Made by a program: the position numbers and the translations under genes
The notes under the pieces: generated by a model
The model's database searches: none
What the model saw: only the letters and a program-made list of their open reading frames with translations
What the model was told of the DNA's origin: nothing
Part shown: positions 1-9,177 of the stretch, one piece after another
Numbering within the stretch: position 1 is the stretch's first letter
Layout of the letters: each line of letters begins with the position of its first letter
Source: Bacteroidetes bacterium GWB2_32_14
Lineage (GTDB): Bacteria > Bacteroidota > Bacteroidia > Bacteroidales > UBA12077
Direction of reading: 5' to 3'
Assembly (NCBI GenBank): GCA_001768235.1
Contig: MENK01000001.1
Coordinates: forward strand, 18,267-82,266
Length of the DNA: 64,000 nucleotides

Positions 1-2
1 GT

Positions 3-92
3 TATTTTATGCGGTTCGACTGGGCATGGGGAATTGAAAATGCGGAAATAATGCCGCGTATTTTTTATTTTTCGTTAAATTTAGATTTTTAA
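3..92 (+). CDS. C-terminal end of an outer-membrane beta-barrel protein (5' truncated)
   Basis: An open frame enters from the left edge and stops at 90-92. The last 29 residues alternate hydrophobic and polar side chains and end in FYFSLNLDF, i.e. with a C-terminal phenylalanine. That is the typical last strand and beta-signal recognised by the BAM machinery in outer-membrane beta-barrels. The following gene starts 10 bp downstream, so the two could be co-transcribed. The family cannot be named from so short a tail. Confidence 0.5.
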   Translation, partial: YFMRFDWAWGIENAEIMPRIFYFSLNLDF

Positions 93-102
93 AAACTGGA
101 AT

Positions 103-471
103 ATGAGCATAAATGAATTGGTTCTTTTAATAATTATTGGCTTGTTTGCAGGGTTTGTTGGCGGAGCTTTAGGATTAGGCGGAGGAATTATTATTGTTCC
201 CGCATTGGTATTTATCATGGGTTTTACTCAACACCAGGCACAAGGTACAAGTCTCGCGGCTTTGCTTTTACCTGTAGGTATCTTTGCTGTAATTCATTAC
301 GCAAAACATAATTATATCGACTATAAGTTTGCAGCTATATTGATTGTTGCATCTATACTTGGAAGTTACCTGGGTTCTTTAGTCTCGACTTATTTACCTG
401 AAAAAACACTAAAAACAATTTTCGGAATTTTCATGTTGCTGATTTCATTAAAAATGATTTTTAATAAATAA
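103..471 (+). CDS. Half-size TSUP (TauE/SafE) family membrane permease
   Basis: 122-residue inner-membrane protein with about four hydrophobic segments. The first helix is followed by the glycine-rich turn GGALGLGGGIIIVPAL (about residues 20-35), which marks the TauE/SafE (TSUP) family of sulfite, sulfonate or sulfur-compound exporters. Usual TSUP proteins are about 250 residues and contain two such repeats. This one contains a single repeat, so it probably works as a homodimer (inference). Substrate unknown. The M20 hydrolase starts 4 bp after its stop, so they are likely an operon. Confidence 0.8.
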   Translation: MSINELVLLIIIGLFAGFVGGALGLGGGIIIVPALVFIMGFTQHQAQGTSLAALLLPVGIFAVIHYAKHNYIDYKFAAILIVASILGSYLGSLVSTYLPEKTLKTIFGIFMLLISLKMIFNK

Positions 472-475
472 ATGT

Positions 476-1666
476 ATGGATATAAAAGAAAAAATATCGA
501 TACTCACGGACAAATATTTTCAAAAAGCAGTTGAAATAAGGCAATACCTGCATAAACATCCCGAATTGTCATTTCATGAAAACGAGACATCAAAATATAT
601 ATCCGATGTTCTTACATTAAATGGAATAGCATATAAGAAAGGAATGGCAAAAACAGGTATTACAGGAATTATTGAAGGGAAAAATCCACTAAAAAAATGC
701 ATTGCTTTAAGAGCCGATATGGATGCCCTGCCTATTGAAGAAAAAAACGACATTCCATTTAAATCCATTAATAATGGAGTAATGCATGCCTGTGGTCACG
801 ATGCTCATACAGCATCATTGCTTGGAGTAATTTTAATTCTTAATGACCTTAAAAATGATTTTGAAGGAACGATAAAATTTATTTTTCAACCGGCAGAAGA
901 GAAACTTCCGGGCGGTGCCAAAGCTATGATTGAAGAAGGTATTCTCAAAGACCCTGTCCCTGACCTGATTCTTGCTCAACATGTATATCCTGAATTAGAA
1001 TCAGGTAAATTGGGTTTTAAAGCAGGTAACTACATGGCATCAAGCGATGAAATTTATATCACAGTTAAAGGAAAAGGCGGGCATGCTGCAATTCCTGATA
1101 AGATTGACAATACGGTTTTGATTGCTTCAAAACTAATTGTCGAGATGCAACAAATCTCTAGTACCCTATCTCCATCAGACATTCCAACGGTTCTTTCGTT
1201 TGGTAAAGTTATTGCCAATGGAGCAACAAATGTAATTCCTGACGAAGTTAACATTGAAGGCACTTTCCGAACAATGAATGAGAATTGGAGAAGTAAAGCT
1301 CATGAATTAATTCAACAAACTGCTACCGAAATAGCACAAAAGCATACTATTTCGATTGATGTTAGTATTCTAAAAGGATATCCGGTACTTATAAATCACG
1401 AAGAATTTACGAATAAAGCAATTAAACTTGCGGAAGAACTTCTGGGAAAAGAAAATGTAAAGCCACTTGAATTCAGAATGACTTCTGAAGATTTTGCATA
1501 TTACTCCCAACATATACCTGCAGTTTTCTATAGATTAGGTATTACAAAACCCGGAGCAACATCTTTTTATCCATTACACTCGCCCAATTTTACTATTTAC
1601 GAAGAATCTATAAAAACAGGAATGTCAGCAATGGCTTACCTTGCAGTTCAATTTTTAAAATCATAG
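476..1666 (+). CDS. M20 family metallo-amidohydrolase (hippurate/N-acyl amino acid hydrolase type)
   Basis: 396 residues, normal length for M20D amidohydrolases such as N-acetyl-amino-acid deacetylases, hippuricase and IAA-amino acid hydrolases. The di-metal site is visible: HACGHDAH at residues 104-111 (Cys106, His108), the Glu pair 141-142 after FQPA, His169 in AQHV, and a late His in PLHSPNF. The dimerisation domain lies between about residues 190 and 300. Predicted cytoplasmic enzyme that removes an acyl group from an amino acid. No neighbour tells which substrate. Follows the TSUP permease by 4 bp. Confidence 0.88.
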   Translation: MDIKEKISILTDKYFQKAVEIRQYLHKHPELSFHENETSKYISDVLTLNGIAYKKGMAKTGITGIIEGKNPLKKCIALRADMDALPIEEKNDIPFKSINNGVMHACGHDAHTASLLGVILILNDLKNDFEGTIKFIFQPAEEKLPGGAKAMIEEGILKDPVPDLILAQHVYPELESGKLGFKAGNYMASSDEIYITVKGKGGHAAIPDKIDNTVLIASKLIVEMQQISSTLSPSDIPTVLSFGKVIANGATNVIPDEVNIEGTFRTMNENWRSKAHELIQQTATEIAQKHTISIDVSILKGYPVLINHEEFTNKAIKLAEELLGKENVKPLEFRMTSEDFAYYSQHIPAVFYRLGITKPGATSFYPLHSPNFTIYEESIKTGMSAMAYLAVQFLKS

Positions 1667-1717
1667 ATTCGAAATTTAACTATTGTTTCAGTATCCCTTT
1701 TTTGATTTAAACATATT

Positions 1718-1736
1718 ATTTAGAATGATTCTAAAT
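1718..1736. promoter_or_regulatory. Perfect 9-1-9 palindrome, Fur/PerR-like operator
   Basis: ATTTAGAATGATTCTAAAT is a perfect inverted repeat around a single G. The inner 7-1-7 part has the architecture of Fur-family boxes (PerR box TTATAATnATTATAA). It lies about 55 bp upstream of the -7 promoter box of the ferredoxin gene. Iron- or peroxide-responsive control of the ferredoxin is inferred only. Confidence 0.45.
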
Positions 1737-1764
1737 TTAAAAATATTAGCCTTTTAATAGTCAT

Positions 1765-1799
1765 TTTGTTTTTCTATTCAATTTTTGGAAATACTTTTG
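1765..1799 (+). promoter_or_regulatory. Bacteroidota-type promoter of the ferredoxin gene
   Basis: TACTTTTG at 1792-1799 fits the -7 element TAnnTTTG. A TTTG at 1765-1768 is a possible -33 element with a 23-bp spacer, slightly longer than usual. Predicted transcription start is near 1806, about 35 nt before the ATG. Confidence 0.5.
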
Positions 1800-1840
1800 T
1801 AAGTAAATAAAATATAATTGTAAACTTAAAATTAATAACT

Positions 1841-2008
1841 ATGGCTTATAAAATAAGTGACGACTGTACAGCTTGTGGTACTTGTATTGACGAATGCCCG
1901 GTTGAAGCAATATCTGAAGGTGATATCTATAAGATTGATCCTGATACTTGTACTGATTGTGGTGCATGTGCTGATGTTTGCCCAGTTGAGGCTATTCATC
2001 CAGCATAA
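1841..2008 (+). CDS. 2[4Fe-4S] bacterial-type ferredoxin
   Basis: 55-residue electron carrier of the clostridial type. It has two complete cluster motifs CX2CX2CX3CP: Cys9, 12, 15, 19 and Cys37, 40, 43, 47. The two halves are clear internal repeats (CPVEAI occurs in both). The protein is acidic, as usual for low-potential ferredoxins that donate electrons to hydrogenases, 2-oxoacid oxidoreductases or similar enzymes in the cytoplasm. It stands alone, with its own promoter and terminator, and has a possible Fur/PerR-like operator upstream. Confidence 0.95.
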   Translation: MAYKISDDCTACGTCIDECPVEAISEGDIYKIDPDTCTDCGACADVCPVEAIHPA

Positions 2009-2029
2009 CACGAAGAACTAAAAAAGTTG

Positions 2030-2053
2030 AACCCGCTCTTAGCGGGTTTTTTT
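2030..2053 (+). terminator. Rho-independent terminator of the ferredoxin gene
   Basis: Stem AACCCGCT / AGCGGGTT (2030-2037 with 2041-2048), 3-nt loop, then a run of T to 2053. Confidence 0.9.
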
Positions 2054-2141
2054 GCATTATACTATTTATTTTAATGCTTTTATAAACAAATAAATTGTAT
2101 TTTCGTTTCCTGAAAAATTCAAAATTTTTAAATCAAAAAAT

Positions 2142-2879
2142 ATGTCATTAGTTGAAGAATTTGATAAAAGAGGCAACTGGTTTTTTAAGTATCGTAGTTA
2201 TTTACCTGTTGTTTTATATCCATTGGCCACCCTTGTAGTATTCCTTGAATTTAAACAAGATTTTCTTGTTTCTGATTTCCGATGGTCCTTAATTTGTTTA
2301 ATTATTTCCTTTGCGGGCTTGTTCGTAAGAGTTTTAGTTATCGGATTCATGCCTAAAGGAACATCAGGAAGAAATACATCAAAGCAGGTAGCGGAAACCT
2401 TAAACACAAAAGGAATTTATTCCGTGGTCAGGCACCCGCTATACCTTGGAAACTTCCTGATGTGGTTTGGAATAATACTCTATGTAAACAATATCTGGTT
2501 TGCTATTTCGAGTATTCTTTTATTCTGGCTATATTATGAACGAATCATGTTTGCCGAAGAACAATTCTTAAAAAGAAAATTTGGCGAACAATATCTTGAA
2601 TGGTCGTTAAAAACACCTCCTTTTTTTCCAAGACTAAAAGGATGGCAAAATGCAGATCTTGAGTTTTCTTTTAAAAATGTATTGAAACGAGAATACAATG
2701 GATTATTTGCTATTGGCATATCATTTGCCTACCTGAATATTTTAAAGAATTATATAGAATTAGATAAATTTGAGATATCTAAGTTTTGGTTATTCACTCT
2801 AATCATCACTTTTGTTATTTTTATTTTTTTGCGAACATTAAAGAAAACAACACGGATACTGCATGTAAGTGGAAGATAA
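2142..2879 (+). CDS. Isoprenylcysteine-carboxyl-methyltransferase-like membrane methyltransferase (LmtA-like)
   Basis: 245-residue integral membrane protein of the ICMT/PEMT superfamily. The SAM-binding motif RHPLY is at residues 97-101, and the downstream EEQFL...FGEQYLEW...P pattern (about 139-160) is the conserved C-terminal signature. In Bacteroidota and Leptospira proteins of this shape are annotated as lipid A Kdo2 1-phosphate O-methyltransferase (LmtA). The N-terminus (MSLVEEFDKRGNWFFKYRSYLP) resembles that group as I remember it. Methylation of lipid A 1-phosphate is therefore plausible but not proven. The last 70 residues add further hydrophobic segments. Confidence 0.75.
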   Translation: MSLVEEFDKRGNWFFKYRSYLPVVLYPLATLVVFLEFKQDFLVSDFRWSLICLIISFAGLFVRVLVIGFMPKGTSGRNTSKQVAETLNTKGIYSVVRHPLYLGNFLMWFGIILYVNNIWFAISSILLFWLYYERIMFAEEQFLKRKFGEQYLEWSLKTPPFFPRLKGWQNADLEFSFKNVLKREYNGLFAIGISFAYLNILKNYIELDKFEISKFWLFTLIITFVIFIFLRTLKKTTRILHVSGR

Positions 2880-2940
2880 AAACAAAAAGCTGTTCAAAAT
2901 TGAAATAAATCCCCCAAGTTGGACTATTAATAATTAATTT

Positions 2941-2981
2941 ATAGTGAATGAGTTCGGTATTTTACCGGACTCATTCACTAT
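2941..2981. terminator. Bidirectional terminator hairpin between convergent genes
   Basis: A 19-bp inverted repeat with one G-U-compatible mismatch (arms 2941-2959 and 2963-2981, loop TTT) lies exactly between the ends of the converging methyltransferase and S9 peptidase genes. Confidence 0.8.
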
Positions 2982-2991
2982 AAACGAGCTT

Positions 2992-5082
2992 TTATTCTTC
3001 GTCTTTTAACCACTGGTCTAGCCAGCCAAAGAACTCGCGTTGCCATAATATTCCATTCTGAGGTTGGAGAACCCAATGGTTTTCGTTATGGAAATGCAAA
3101 TATTTGCTTGGTATTCCTTTAAGCTGGGCTGCATTGAATGCACTCATTCCCTGGGTAAATGCTATTCTGAAATCCTGCTCCCCATGAACTACCATTATAG
3201 GAGTGTTCCATTTATCAACAAAGCGATGTGGTGAGTTTTCGTAAGTTTTTTTTGTCGATTTATCCCAATATGGGCCACCCAAATCCCAGTTTACAAAAAA
3301 CATTTCTTCTGTTTCAAGGTACTGGGCTTCCAGGTTAAACATTCCATCATGTGCAATGAATGCGTCAAACCTGTTGTCGTGGTTTCCGGCAAGCCAGTAA
3401 ACAGAAAAACCACCATAGCTTGCACCAACAGCACCCAGGTTTTTATTATCAACGAAAGGCTCTTTTGCTATTTCATCTATAGCGCTCAAATAATCTTTCA
3501 TATTCTGGCCACCATAGTCCCGGCTTATTTGCTCATTCCATTCCGAACCAAACGAAGGAACACCACGACGGTTTGGAGCAACTACAATGTAATTATTTGC
3601 AGCCATCATCTGGAAATTCCATCGGTACGAGAAAAACTGGCTTACTGATGATTGTGGGCCACCCTGGCAATATAGAATAGCGGGATATTTCTTATTCGCA
3701 TCGAAATGAGGCGGATAAATTACCCAAACCAGCATTTGTTTATTATCTGTTGTTTTTATCCATCGTTCTTCAACATTGCCAAAGCTGAGCTGGTCAAGTA
3801 AGTTTTTATTTATAAACGAAAGTTGAGTTTCTTCTCCTGATACAGGATTTATACTATAAATTTCTGTTGGCATAGATATGGATTGCTTGGTTCCGATAAG
3901 CGTATTTCCAACAGGTTCAACCGATAAGTAGTTGTGATTGCCTTTTGTTACCGGGCTTATTTGTCCTGAACCAACATCGAGTTTATATATTTGATATTTA
4001 GCCTGAAAATCGCTTGTGAAATAAATTGTATTATCATCTTTTGCCCAGGCTAAACCATGAGCATTCTGGTCAAAAGTAGAAGTATAATCTCTGTAACTCT
4101 TTGTTTCCAAATCATAAATAAATACGCGGTTTTTATCCGATTCGTAACCATCGTTTTTCATACTTTCCCAGGCAATTTTTTTACCATTGTTTGAAAAAAC
4201 AGGTGAAATATCATAGCCCATTAAACCTTCTGAAATATTTTCAGTTTGTTTTGTTTCTAAATTGTACATGAATATTTCGGAGTTTGTAGAGAGAGAATAA
4301 GCTTTACCAACGAGTTTTTTTGATGTATAAGCAATTGTTTTACCATCGGGGCTCCAGCTAATTTGCTCAATTCCGCCAAAAGGTTTAAGAGGGCTGTCGA
4401 ATCTTTCGCCTTCCATAATATCAACTATATTACTAAGGCTTTTGCCATCGTAGTCAGCAAAAAATACATGGCTGTAAGTGTAATCGTGCCATTTATCCCA
4501 ATGCCTGTACATTAAATCAGTTTCGATACGTGCATCAGCTTTTGGAAGATCGGGATAAATATCAGTTACACTTTTATCCAGTTTAACATCTTTAATAAAC
4601 AAGATTTTTGTTTGGTCAGGAGAATATTTAAATCCGTTAATTCCTCCTTCTATAGTTGATATTTGAACCCTGTTTTTGCCATCAGCATCCATTTCCCAAA
4701 GTTGCAACGATTCACTTTCAGTACTCAGGAATCCGATTTTTTTACCATCTGGTCTCCAAACATGTGAATACTCGCCCGATTCGGTGTTGGTTATATTTAC
4801 AGCGTTGCCTCCTTCAACAGGAATGGTAAAAAGTTCACGATTGCCTTTGTTTTTTTCGATGTTGAAAAAAGATACTCCAAAAAGTATGGTTTTTCCATCG
4901 GGTGAAACCTGAACTTCACTGACACGGCCAAATGACCATAAAACTTCAGGGGTCATGATATCCGATGTAAGTTTTATATTCTCAACGGGGTTATTTATTT
5001 CAAGTTTAGTTTGTTTTTCGGTTTTGCAAGAAAATACAAAAAATGAAATAGTTGCAAATAGGAATAAGTTTGTTTTATTCAT
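2992..5082 (-). CDS. S9 family prolyl oligopeptidase-like serine peptidase, lipoprotein
   Basis: 696 residues. The N-terminus has a lipoprotein signal peptide ending FVFSC (lipobox, Cys19), so it is probably anchored in the periplasm or outer membrane. Residues of about 50-400 form a beta-propeller with several WSPDGK/RPDGKK-type blades (PD40/TolB-like). The C-terminal alpha/beta hydrolase holds the triad: Ser555 in GASYGG, Asp637 in GEQDF, His669 in HNENHW. This is the DPP-IV/acylaminoacyl-peptidase architecture, which cleaves short peptides, often after Pro or Ala. It begins 9 bp after the recA stop on the same strand and may be read through from recA. Confidence 0.93.
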   Translation of the reverse strand: MNKTNLFLFATISFFVFSCKTEKQTKLEINNPVENIKLTSDIMTPEVLWSFGRVSEVQVSPDGKTILFGVSFFNIEKNKGNRELFTIPVEGGNAVNITNTESGEYSHVWRPDGKKIGFLSTESESLQLWEMDADGKNRVQISTIEGGINGFKYSPDQTKILFIKDVKLDKSVTDIYPDLPKADARIETDLMYRHWDKWHDYTYSHVFFADYDGKSLSNIVDIMEGERFDSPLKPFGGIEQISWSPDGKTIAYTSKKLVGKAYSLSTNSEIFMYNLETKQTENISEGLMGYDISPVFSNNGKKIAWESMKNDGYESDKNRVFIYDLETKSYRDYTSTFDQNAHGLAWAKDDNTIYFTSDFQAKYQIYKLDVGSGQISPVTKGNHNYLSVEPVGNTLIGTKQSISMPTEIYSINPVSGEETQLSFINKNLLDQLSFGNVEERWIKTTDNKQMLVWVIYPPHFDANKKYPAILYCQGGPQSSVSQFFSYRWNFQMMAANNYIVVAPNRRGVPSFGSEWNEQISRDYGGQNMKDYLSAIDEIAKEPFVDNKNLGAVGASYGGFSVYWLAGNHDNRFDAFIAHDGMFNLEAQYLETEEMFFVNWDLGGPYWDKSTKKTYENSPHRFVDKWNTPIMVVHGEQDFRIAFTQGMSAFNAAQLKGIPSKYLHFHNENHWVLQPQNGILWQREFFGWLDQWLKDEE

Positions 5083-5090
5083 GATTAAAT

Positions 5091-6119
5091 TTATTTAGTT
5101 ACACCAAGCTGTTCTTTAATTTTCTTTTCTAGTTCGTCGGCTAATTCGGGGTTATCTTTTAACAATTGTTTAACAGCATCGCGCCCCTGGCCTAATTTTG
5201 TTTCGCCATAGCTAAACCATGAGCCGCTTTTCTTAATTATATTTAGTTCGGCTCCTAAATCAATTATCTCTCCTAATTTCGAAATCCCTTCACCATAGAT
5301 AATGTCGAATTCTGCTTTCTTAAATGGAGGAGCCAGTTTATTTTTTACAATTTTAACTTTTGTTCTGTTTCCCGAAATTTCTTCTCCATCTTTAAGTTGC
5401 CCTGTTTTTCTTATATCTATACGAATTGTTGCGTAAAATTTAAGTGCGTTTCCACCGGTAGTTGTTTCTGGATTTCCGAACATAACGCCAATTTTATCGC
5501 GTAACTGGTTTATAAAAATACAGCAGGTATTTGTTTTATTAATGTTTGCTGTAAGTTTTCGTAATGCTTGCGACATAAGCCTTGCCTGTAAGCCCATTTT
5601 TGAATCGCCCATTTCGCCTTCAATTTCGGCTTTAGGTGTAAGAGCAGCAACAGAGTCGATAACAATAACATCAATAGCTCCCGAGCGGATAAGATGATCG
5701 GTAATTTCAAGAGCTTGTTCGCCATTATCGGGTTGCGAAATGAGTAGGTTTTCAACATCAACACCTAGTTTTTCAGCATAGGAACGGTCGAAAGCATGCT
5801 CAGCATCAATTATTGCAGCTATACCTCCTTTTTTCTGTGCTTCAGCTATTATGTGTATTGCAAGAGTTGTTTTTCCCGATGATTCGGGTCCGTATATTTC
5901 TACAACCCTTCCTCTTGGAATACCTCCTATGCCTAATGCGATATCGAGTGATATTGAACCCGATGGTATGGTAGGAACGTCGGCAACTGCTTTATCTCCC
6001 ATTTTCATTATGGTTCCTTTGCCATAATCTTTATCAATTTTATCCAGTGTAAGCTGTAGAGCTTTTAGTTTCTCACTATTTACTGCATTAACAGTGTTTC
6101 CCTTTTTTTCTTTTTCCAT
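5091..6119 (-). CDS. recA: Recombinase RecA
   Basis: 342 residues, normal length. Walker A is GPESSGKTT (residues 77-85), and [12 protein letters not shown] is Walker B. The L1/L2 DNA-binding loop region with [22 protein letters not shown] is intact. It forms ATP-dependent filaments on single-stranded DNA for homologous recombination and induces the SOS response by stimulating repressor self-cleavage. It lies 52 bp downstream of bcp on the same strand. I see no obvious SOS box in front of it. The C-terminal tail is short and lysine/glutamate-rich. Confidence 0.98.
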   Translation of the reverse strand: MEKEKKGNTVNAVNSEKLKALQLTLDKIDKDYGKGTIMKMGDKAVADVPTIPSGSISLDIALGIGGIPRGRVVEIYGPESSGKTTLAIHIIAEAQKKGGIAAIIDAEHAFDRSYAEKLGVDVENLLISQPDNGEQALEITDHLIRSGAIDVIVIDSVAALTPKAEIEGEMGDSKMGLQARLMSQALRKLTANINKTNTCCIFINQLRDKIGVMFGNPETTTGGNALKFYATIRIDIRKTGQLKDGEEISGNRTKVKIVKNKLAPPFKKAEFDIIYGEGISKLGEIIDLGAELNIIKKSGSWFSYGETKLGQGRDAVKQLLKDNPELADELEKKIKEQLGVTK

Positions 6120-6171
6120 GGTTTTTGTATGTTATATATTTTTAATTCTTCGATTATGTAAGGTTAAATTT

Positions 6172-6636
6172 TTAGATTTTCAACTCATCAAATATCTGGT
6201 TTGCATGATCTTTAGTCTGAACTTTTTCAATTATTCTCTCAATTTTATGATCTTCGGAGATTATAAAGGTTTTACGTAAAATACCCTCGTATGATTTTCC
6301 ATACATTTTTTTCTCTCCCCATGCACCATACACCTTAATTATAGCTTTGTCGGTATCGGAAATTAACCTGAACGGAAGTTCATATTTCCCTGTAAATTTT
6401 TTGTGTGAAATTTCTGAGTCAGCACTTACACCAATAATTTCGAATCCTTTTTCAATAAAAGTATTGTAATTATCCCGTAAATTGCATGCTTCAGATGTGC
6501 ACCCCGGGGTGTTATCTTTTGGATAAAAATAGAGTACTACTTTTTTTCCTTTATACTGATCGAGCGAAATGGTTTCTCCGTTTTGATCAATACCCTTAAA
6601 AAACGGTGCTTTGTCGTTTATTTTTAATTCAGGCAT
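6172..6636 (-). CDS. bcp: Thioredoxin-dependent thiol peroxidase (peroxiredoxin Q/Bcp)
   Basis: 154 residues. The peroxidatic Cys46 sits in NTPGCTSEAC, and Cys51, five residues later, is the resolving Cys of the atypical 2-Cys BCP subfamily. The N-terminal LYFYPKDNTPG and the downstream GVSADS motifs are typical. It reduces hydrogen peroxide and alkyl hydroperoxides in the cytoplasm with electrons from thioredoxin. It is the first of three same-strand genes (bcp, recA, S9 peptidase). Confidence 0.95.
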   Translation of the reverse strand: MPELKINDKAPFFKGIDQNGETISLDQYKGKKVVLYFYPKDNTPGCTSEACNLRDNYNTFIEKGFEIIGVSADSEISHKKFTGKYELPFRLISDTDKAIIKVYGAWGEKKMYGKSYEGILRKTFIISEDHKIERIIEKVQTKDHANQIFDELKI

Positions 6637-6812
6637 AATATGGTGTTTATATTGAATGTAAATTTAAAAAAAACCATCGATAAGACAGAATTTGTTAAAT
6701 AATGTTTCCGTTTCTTTATCAACAATAAAAAATCAATTTGTTTAAAGGTTTGAATTTTAAAAATATAAGCTAACTTACATTACTTTTTCTTTTACCTCTG
6801 TTTGATGTGTAT

Positions 6813-6820
6813 TAACTTTG
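6813..6820 (+). promoter_or_regulatory. Promoter -7 box of the TPR/PD40 gene
   Basis: TAACTTTG fits TAnnTTTG. A TTTA at 6791-6794 is a weak -33 candidate (18-bp spacer). The predicted start near 6827 leaves almost no leader before the ATG at 6833, which favours the in-frame ATG at 6848. Confidence 0.45.
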
Positions 6821-6832
6821 TAATTTTAATTA

Positions 6833-9109
6833 ATGATTTTTTCGTTTATGATGAACCGTTTTTGTAAGTCTCTAATTTTAGTATTGGTTGAACTGATTCT
6901 TGTGCAGGCAAATTTTGCTCAAAAAACGAATTCGAAGGATTATGATGCATTAAAATCGGCATATATCGATTTTAAAAATAAGAATTATGAAAACGCATAT
7001 ACCTATTTTCAGAGGATGTATGAACAGTATCCCAAGGATCCTGCATATAATTACTATACAGGTGTGTGTTTGTTATTTCTGGACAATAACCCTGAAAAGG
7101 CACTGAAAAGATTACGAATTGCTGCTACCAAAGATGTACCTGAAGATGTCTATTTTTATCTTGGATTAGCATACCACAAAAGTTATTTATTTAATGATGC
7201 ATTAAAAAATTTCGAAAGGTTTAAGGAAAAAGCTTCTAAAAATGAAATTCGGGATTACGATATTCAGAATCATATAAATATGCTTAATAATACCCTGTTA
7301 TTAACGGGATCAATCAGGGAACCGGTTGTTTATAGTAGAGAGAGTTCAGATATTACCCATTTTTATGAATTATACCGGGTAAATGGCCTGGATGGGAAAT
7401 TTGGTAACATGTTTCAATTTTTAAACCACTCGAAAGATAGTTTGAATCACGAATCAATCATGTTTATTCCGAATAAAACAGAGCGTAATGAAGTGGTATA
7501 TTTTTCATTAAAAAATGAAAAGCGTGGAGATATGGATATTTTCAGATCGACACGAAAAAATGACGGAACATGGAGTGAACCGGAAAACCTGGGAGATATT
7601 ATTAATTCTCCCTTCGATGATAGTTATCCGTATATACATACTGATGGTTCAACTCTTTATTTTGCTACAAAAGGGCATTTTTCAATGGGGGGATATGATA
7701 TTTATAAAACAATCTGGAATTGGGAAAAACAACAATGGAGTGAGCCTGTAAATCTTGGATTTCCTGTTAATTCACCATTCGATGATTTTTTATTTGTCCC
7801 ATCACCTGATGATAAATTTGCTTATTTTACATCTTCACGTTATACAAATAAGAACCTTTCAGTTATTAAAATCAAATACCCTTTTGATAATAAAACTATT
7901 GAAAACATACCTTATAATGAGCTTGTAAGCTTATCTCAATTGAATGTTTCCGAGATAGTAAAAAAAGAGATGAATCAGGAACAAACGGTAAAAGTTAAAA
8001 ACGAACTGAACGAAATAGTTAAAATTAAAAACAAGGAAAGCTTCCTGTATAAGTCGGAATATGACAGCTTGTTAAACCAGGCTATGAAATTTCAACTAAA
8101 GGCAGATTCCTTGCAATGGGTTGCTGATAATAAGCGTCAATTGCTTGAAAACACTCATTTCGAACCAGATAGATTAACTTTAACGAATGAAATCATTAAA
8201 CTCGAAGAAGAAATTTATTTGGCCCAGAAAACAGCCGAGAATACTTATAAACGAGTACGCGAAGTTGAACAGATTAACCTGGCCCGGGAAAATGTATCTT
8301 ACGAAACAGAACAAAGAGATAAAGAGCCGGTTCAAAATAATGAATCACAGAATAAATCTGAACTGGTATCAATAAAACAAACTAAAAATGACAGCTTGGC
8401 TTTAAGCCGATTAGAAATACCGGAACCAGATAAATCAGAACAGTTGGTGAATGGTATTGATCCTGGCTTTTATATAAAAACCCCTTCAATATATAACGAA
8501 AAAAACCCGATTCCTGTTAATGAAAAATTACCTGACGGAGTAATCTACATGATTCAGCTTGGAGCATACAGTACATCAAAAAATCCTTCTTCTTTTTTGG
8601 GATTTACTCCTTTAACAGCAATAAAAAAGGATGGAAGTAATATTAAAAAATATTACACGGGGAAATTTTTAAAATTAAAAGAAGCAGAGTTAAGTTTACC
8701 AAAAATAAAAGGCAATGGATTTAAAGACGCGTATATTGTTGCATTTAAAAATGGTAAAATTATTCCTGTAAACGAAGCTGTAAAATTTGAATCAATAAAA
8801 GATGAGAATTCCTTTAATGCTGAAAACAAAGATGAATTAAAGATAAAATATGTTATAAAATTTGAGTTGAATAAATCGGATTCACTTACACTTGTAAATA
8901 TCAAGATTCAACTCCCGATGGATAAAAAAATCAATACAGAAATTAAAGGCAATATTATTTTCACTCATGTTGAGTCCTTTAATAATTTTGATGAAGCTTA
9001 TGCTGTTAAAAAGAAACTGGAGTCAATTATTGAAAATGAAATTGAAATTCATGCATTTTTTGCAAATAGCAGAATTCCTGTTGATCAGGCCAGAAAAATG
9101 ACACAATAA
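6833..9109 (+). CDS. Exported TPR / PD40 beta-propeller protein with C-terminal SPOR-like repeats
   Basis: 758 residues, or 753 if the ATG at 6848 is used; that start fits the signal peptide (MMNRFCKSLILV...NFAQ) and the promoter position better. After the signal come tetratricopeptide repeats (about 36-150). A WD40-like PD40 propeller follows, with blades ending in DIF and DIY (about 215-345), then a charged coiled region (about 410-470). Two SPOR-like alpha/beta modules (IQLGAYST..., and the last 80 residues) close the protein. TPR plus PD40 is common in Bacteroidota periplasmic proteins tied to peptidoglycan or type IX secretion (PorE-like), but no OmpA domain is present. Exact role unknown. 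Confidence 0.75.
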   Translation: MIFSFMMNRFCKSLILVLVELILVQANFAQKTNSKDYDALKSAYIDFKNKNYENAYTYFQRMYEQYPKDPAYNYYTGVCLLFLDNNPEKALKRLRIAATKDVPEDVYFYLGLAYHKSYLFNDALKNFERFKEKASKNEIRDYDIQNHINMLNNTLLLTGSIREPVVYSRESSDITHFYELYRVNGLDGKFGNMFQFLNHSKDSLNHESIMFIPNKTERNEVVYFSLKNEKRGDMDIFRSTRKNDGTWSEPENLGDIINSPFDDSYPYIHTDGSTLYFATKGHFSMGGYDIYKTIWNWEKQQWSEPVNLGFPVNSPFDDFLFVPSPDDKFAYFTSSRYTNKNLSVIKIKYPFDNKTIENIPYNELVSLSQLNVSEIVKKEMNQEQTVKVKNELNEIVKIKNKESFLYKSEYDSLLNQAMKFQLKADSLQWVADNKRQLLENTHFEPDRLTLTNEIIKLEEEIYLAQKTAENTYKRVREVEQINLARENVSYETEQRDKEPVQNNESQNKSELVSIKQTKNDSLALSRLEIPEPDKSEQLVNGIDPGFYIKTPSIYNEKNPIPVNEKLPDGVIYMIQLGAYSTSKNPSSFLGFTPLTAIKKDGSNIKKYYTGKFLKLKEAELSLPKIKGNGFKDAYIVAFKNGKIIPVNEAVKFESIKDENSFNAENKDELKIKYVIKFELNKSDSLTLVNIKIQLPMDKKINTEIKGNIIFTHVESFNNFDEAYAVKKKLESIIENEIEIHAFFANSRIPVDQARKMTQ

Positions 9110-9177
9110 TCAAATCATTAATTAAATATGTTGTATATTAGGCCTTTCAAAATTCAGGGCAACAATTTTATAAATTT

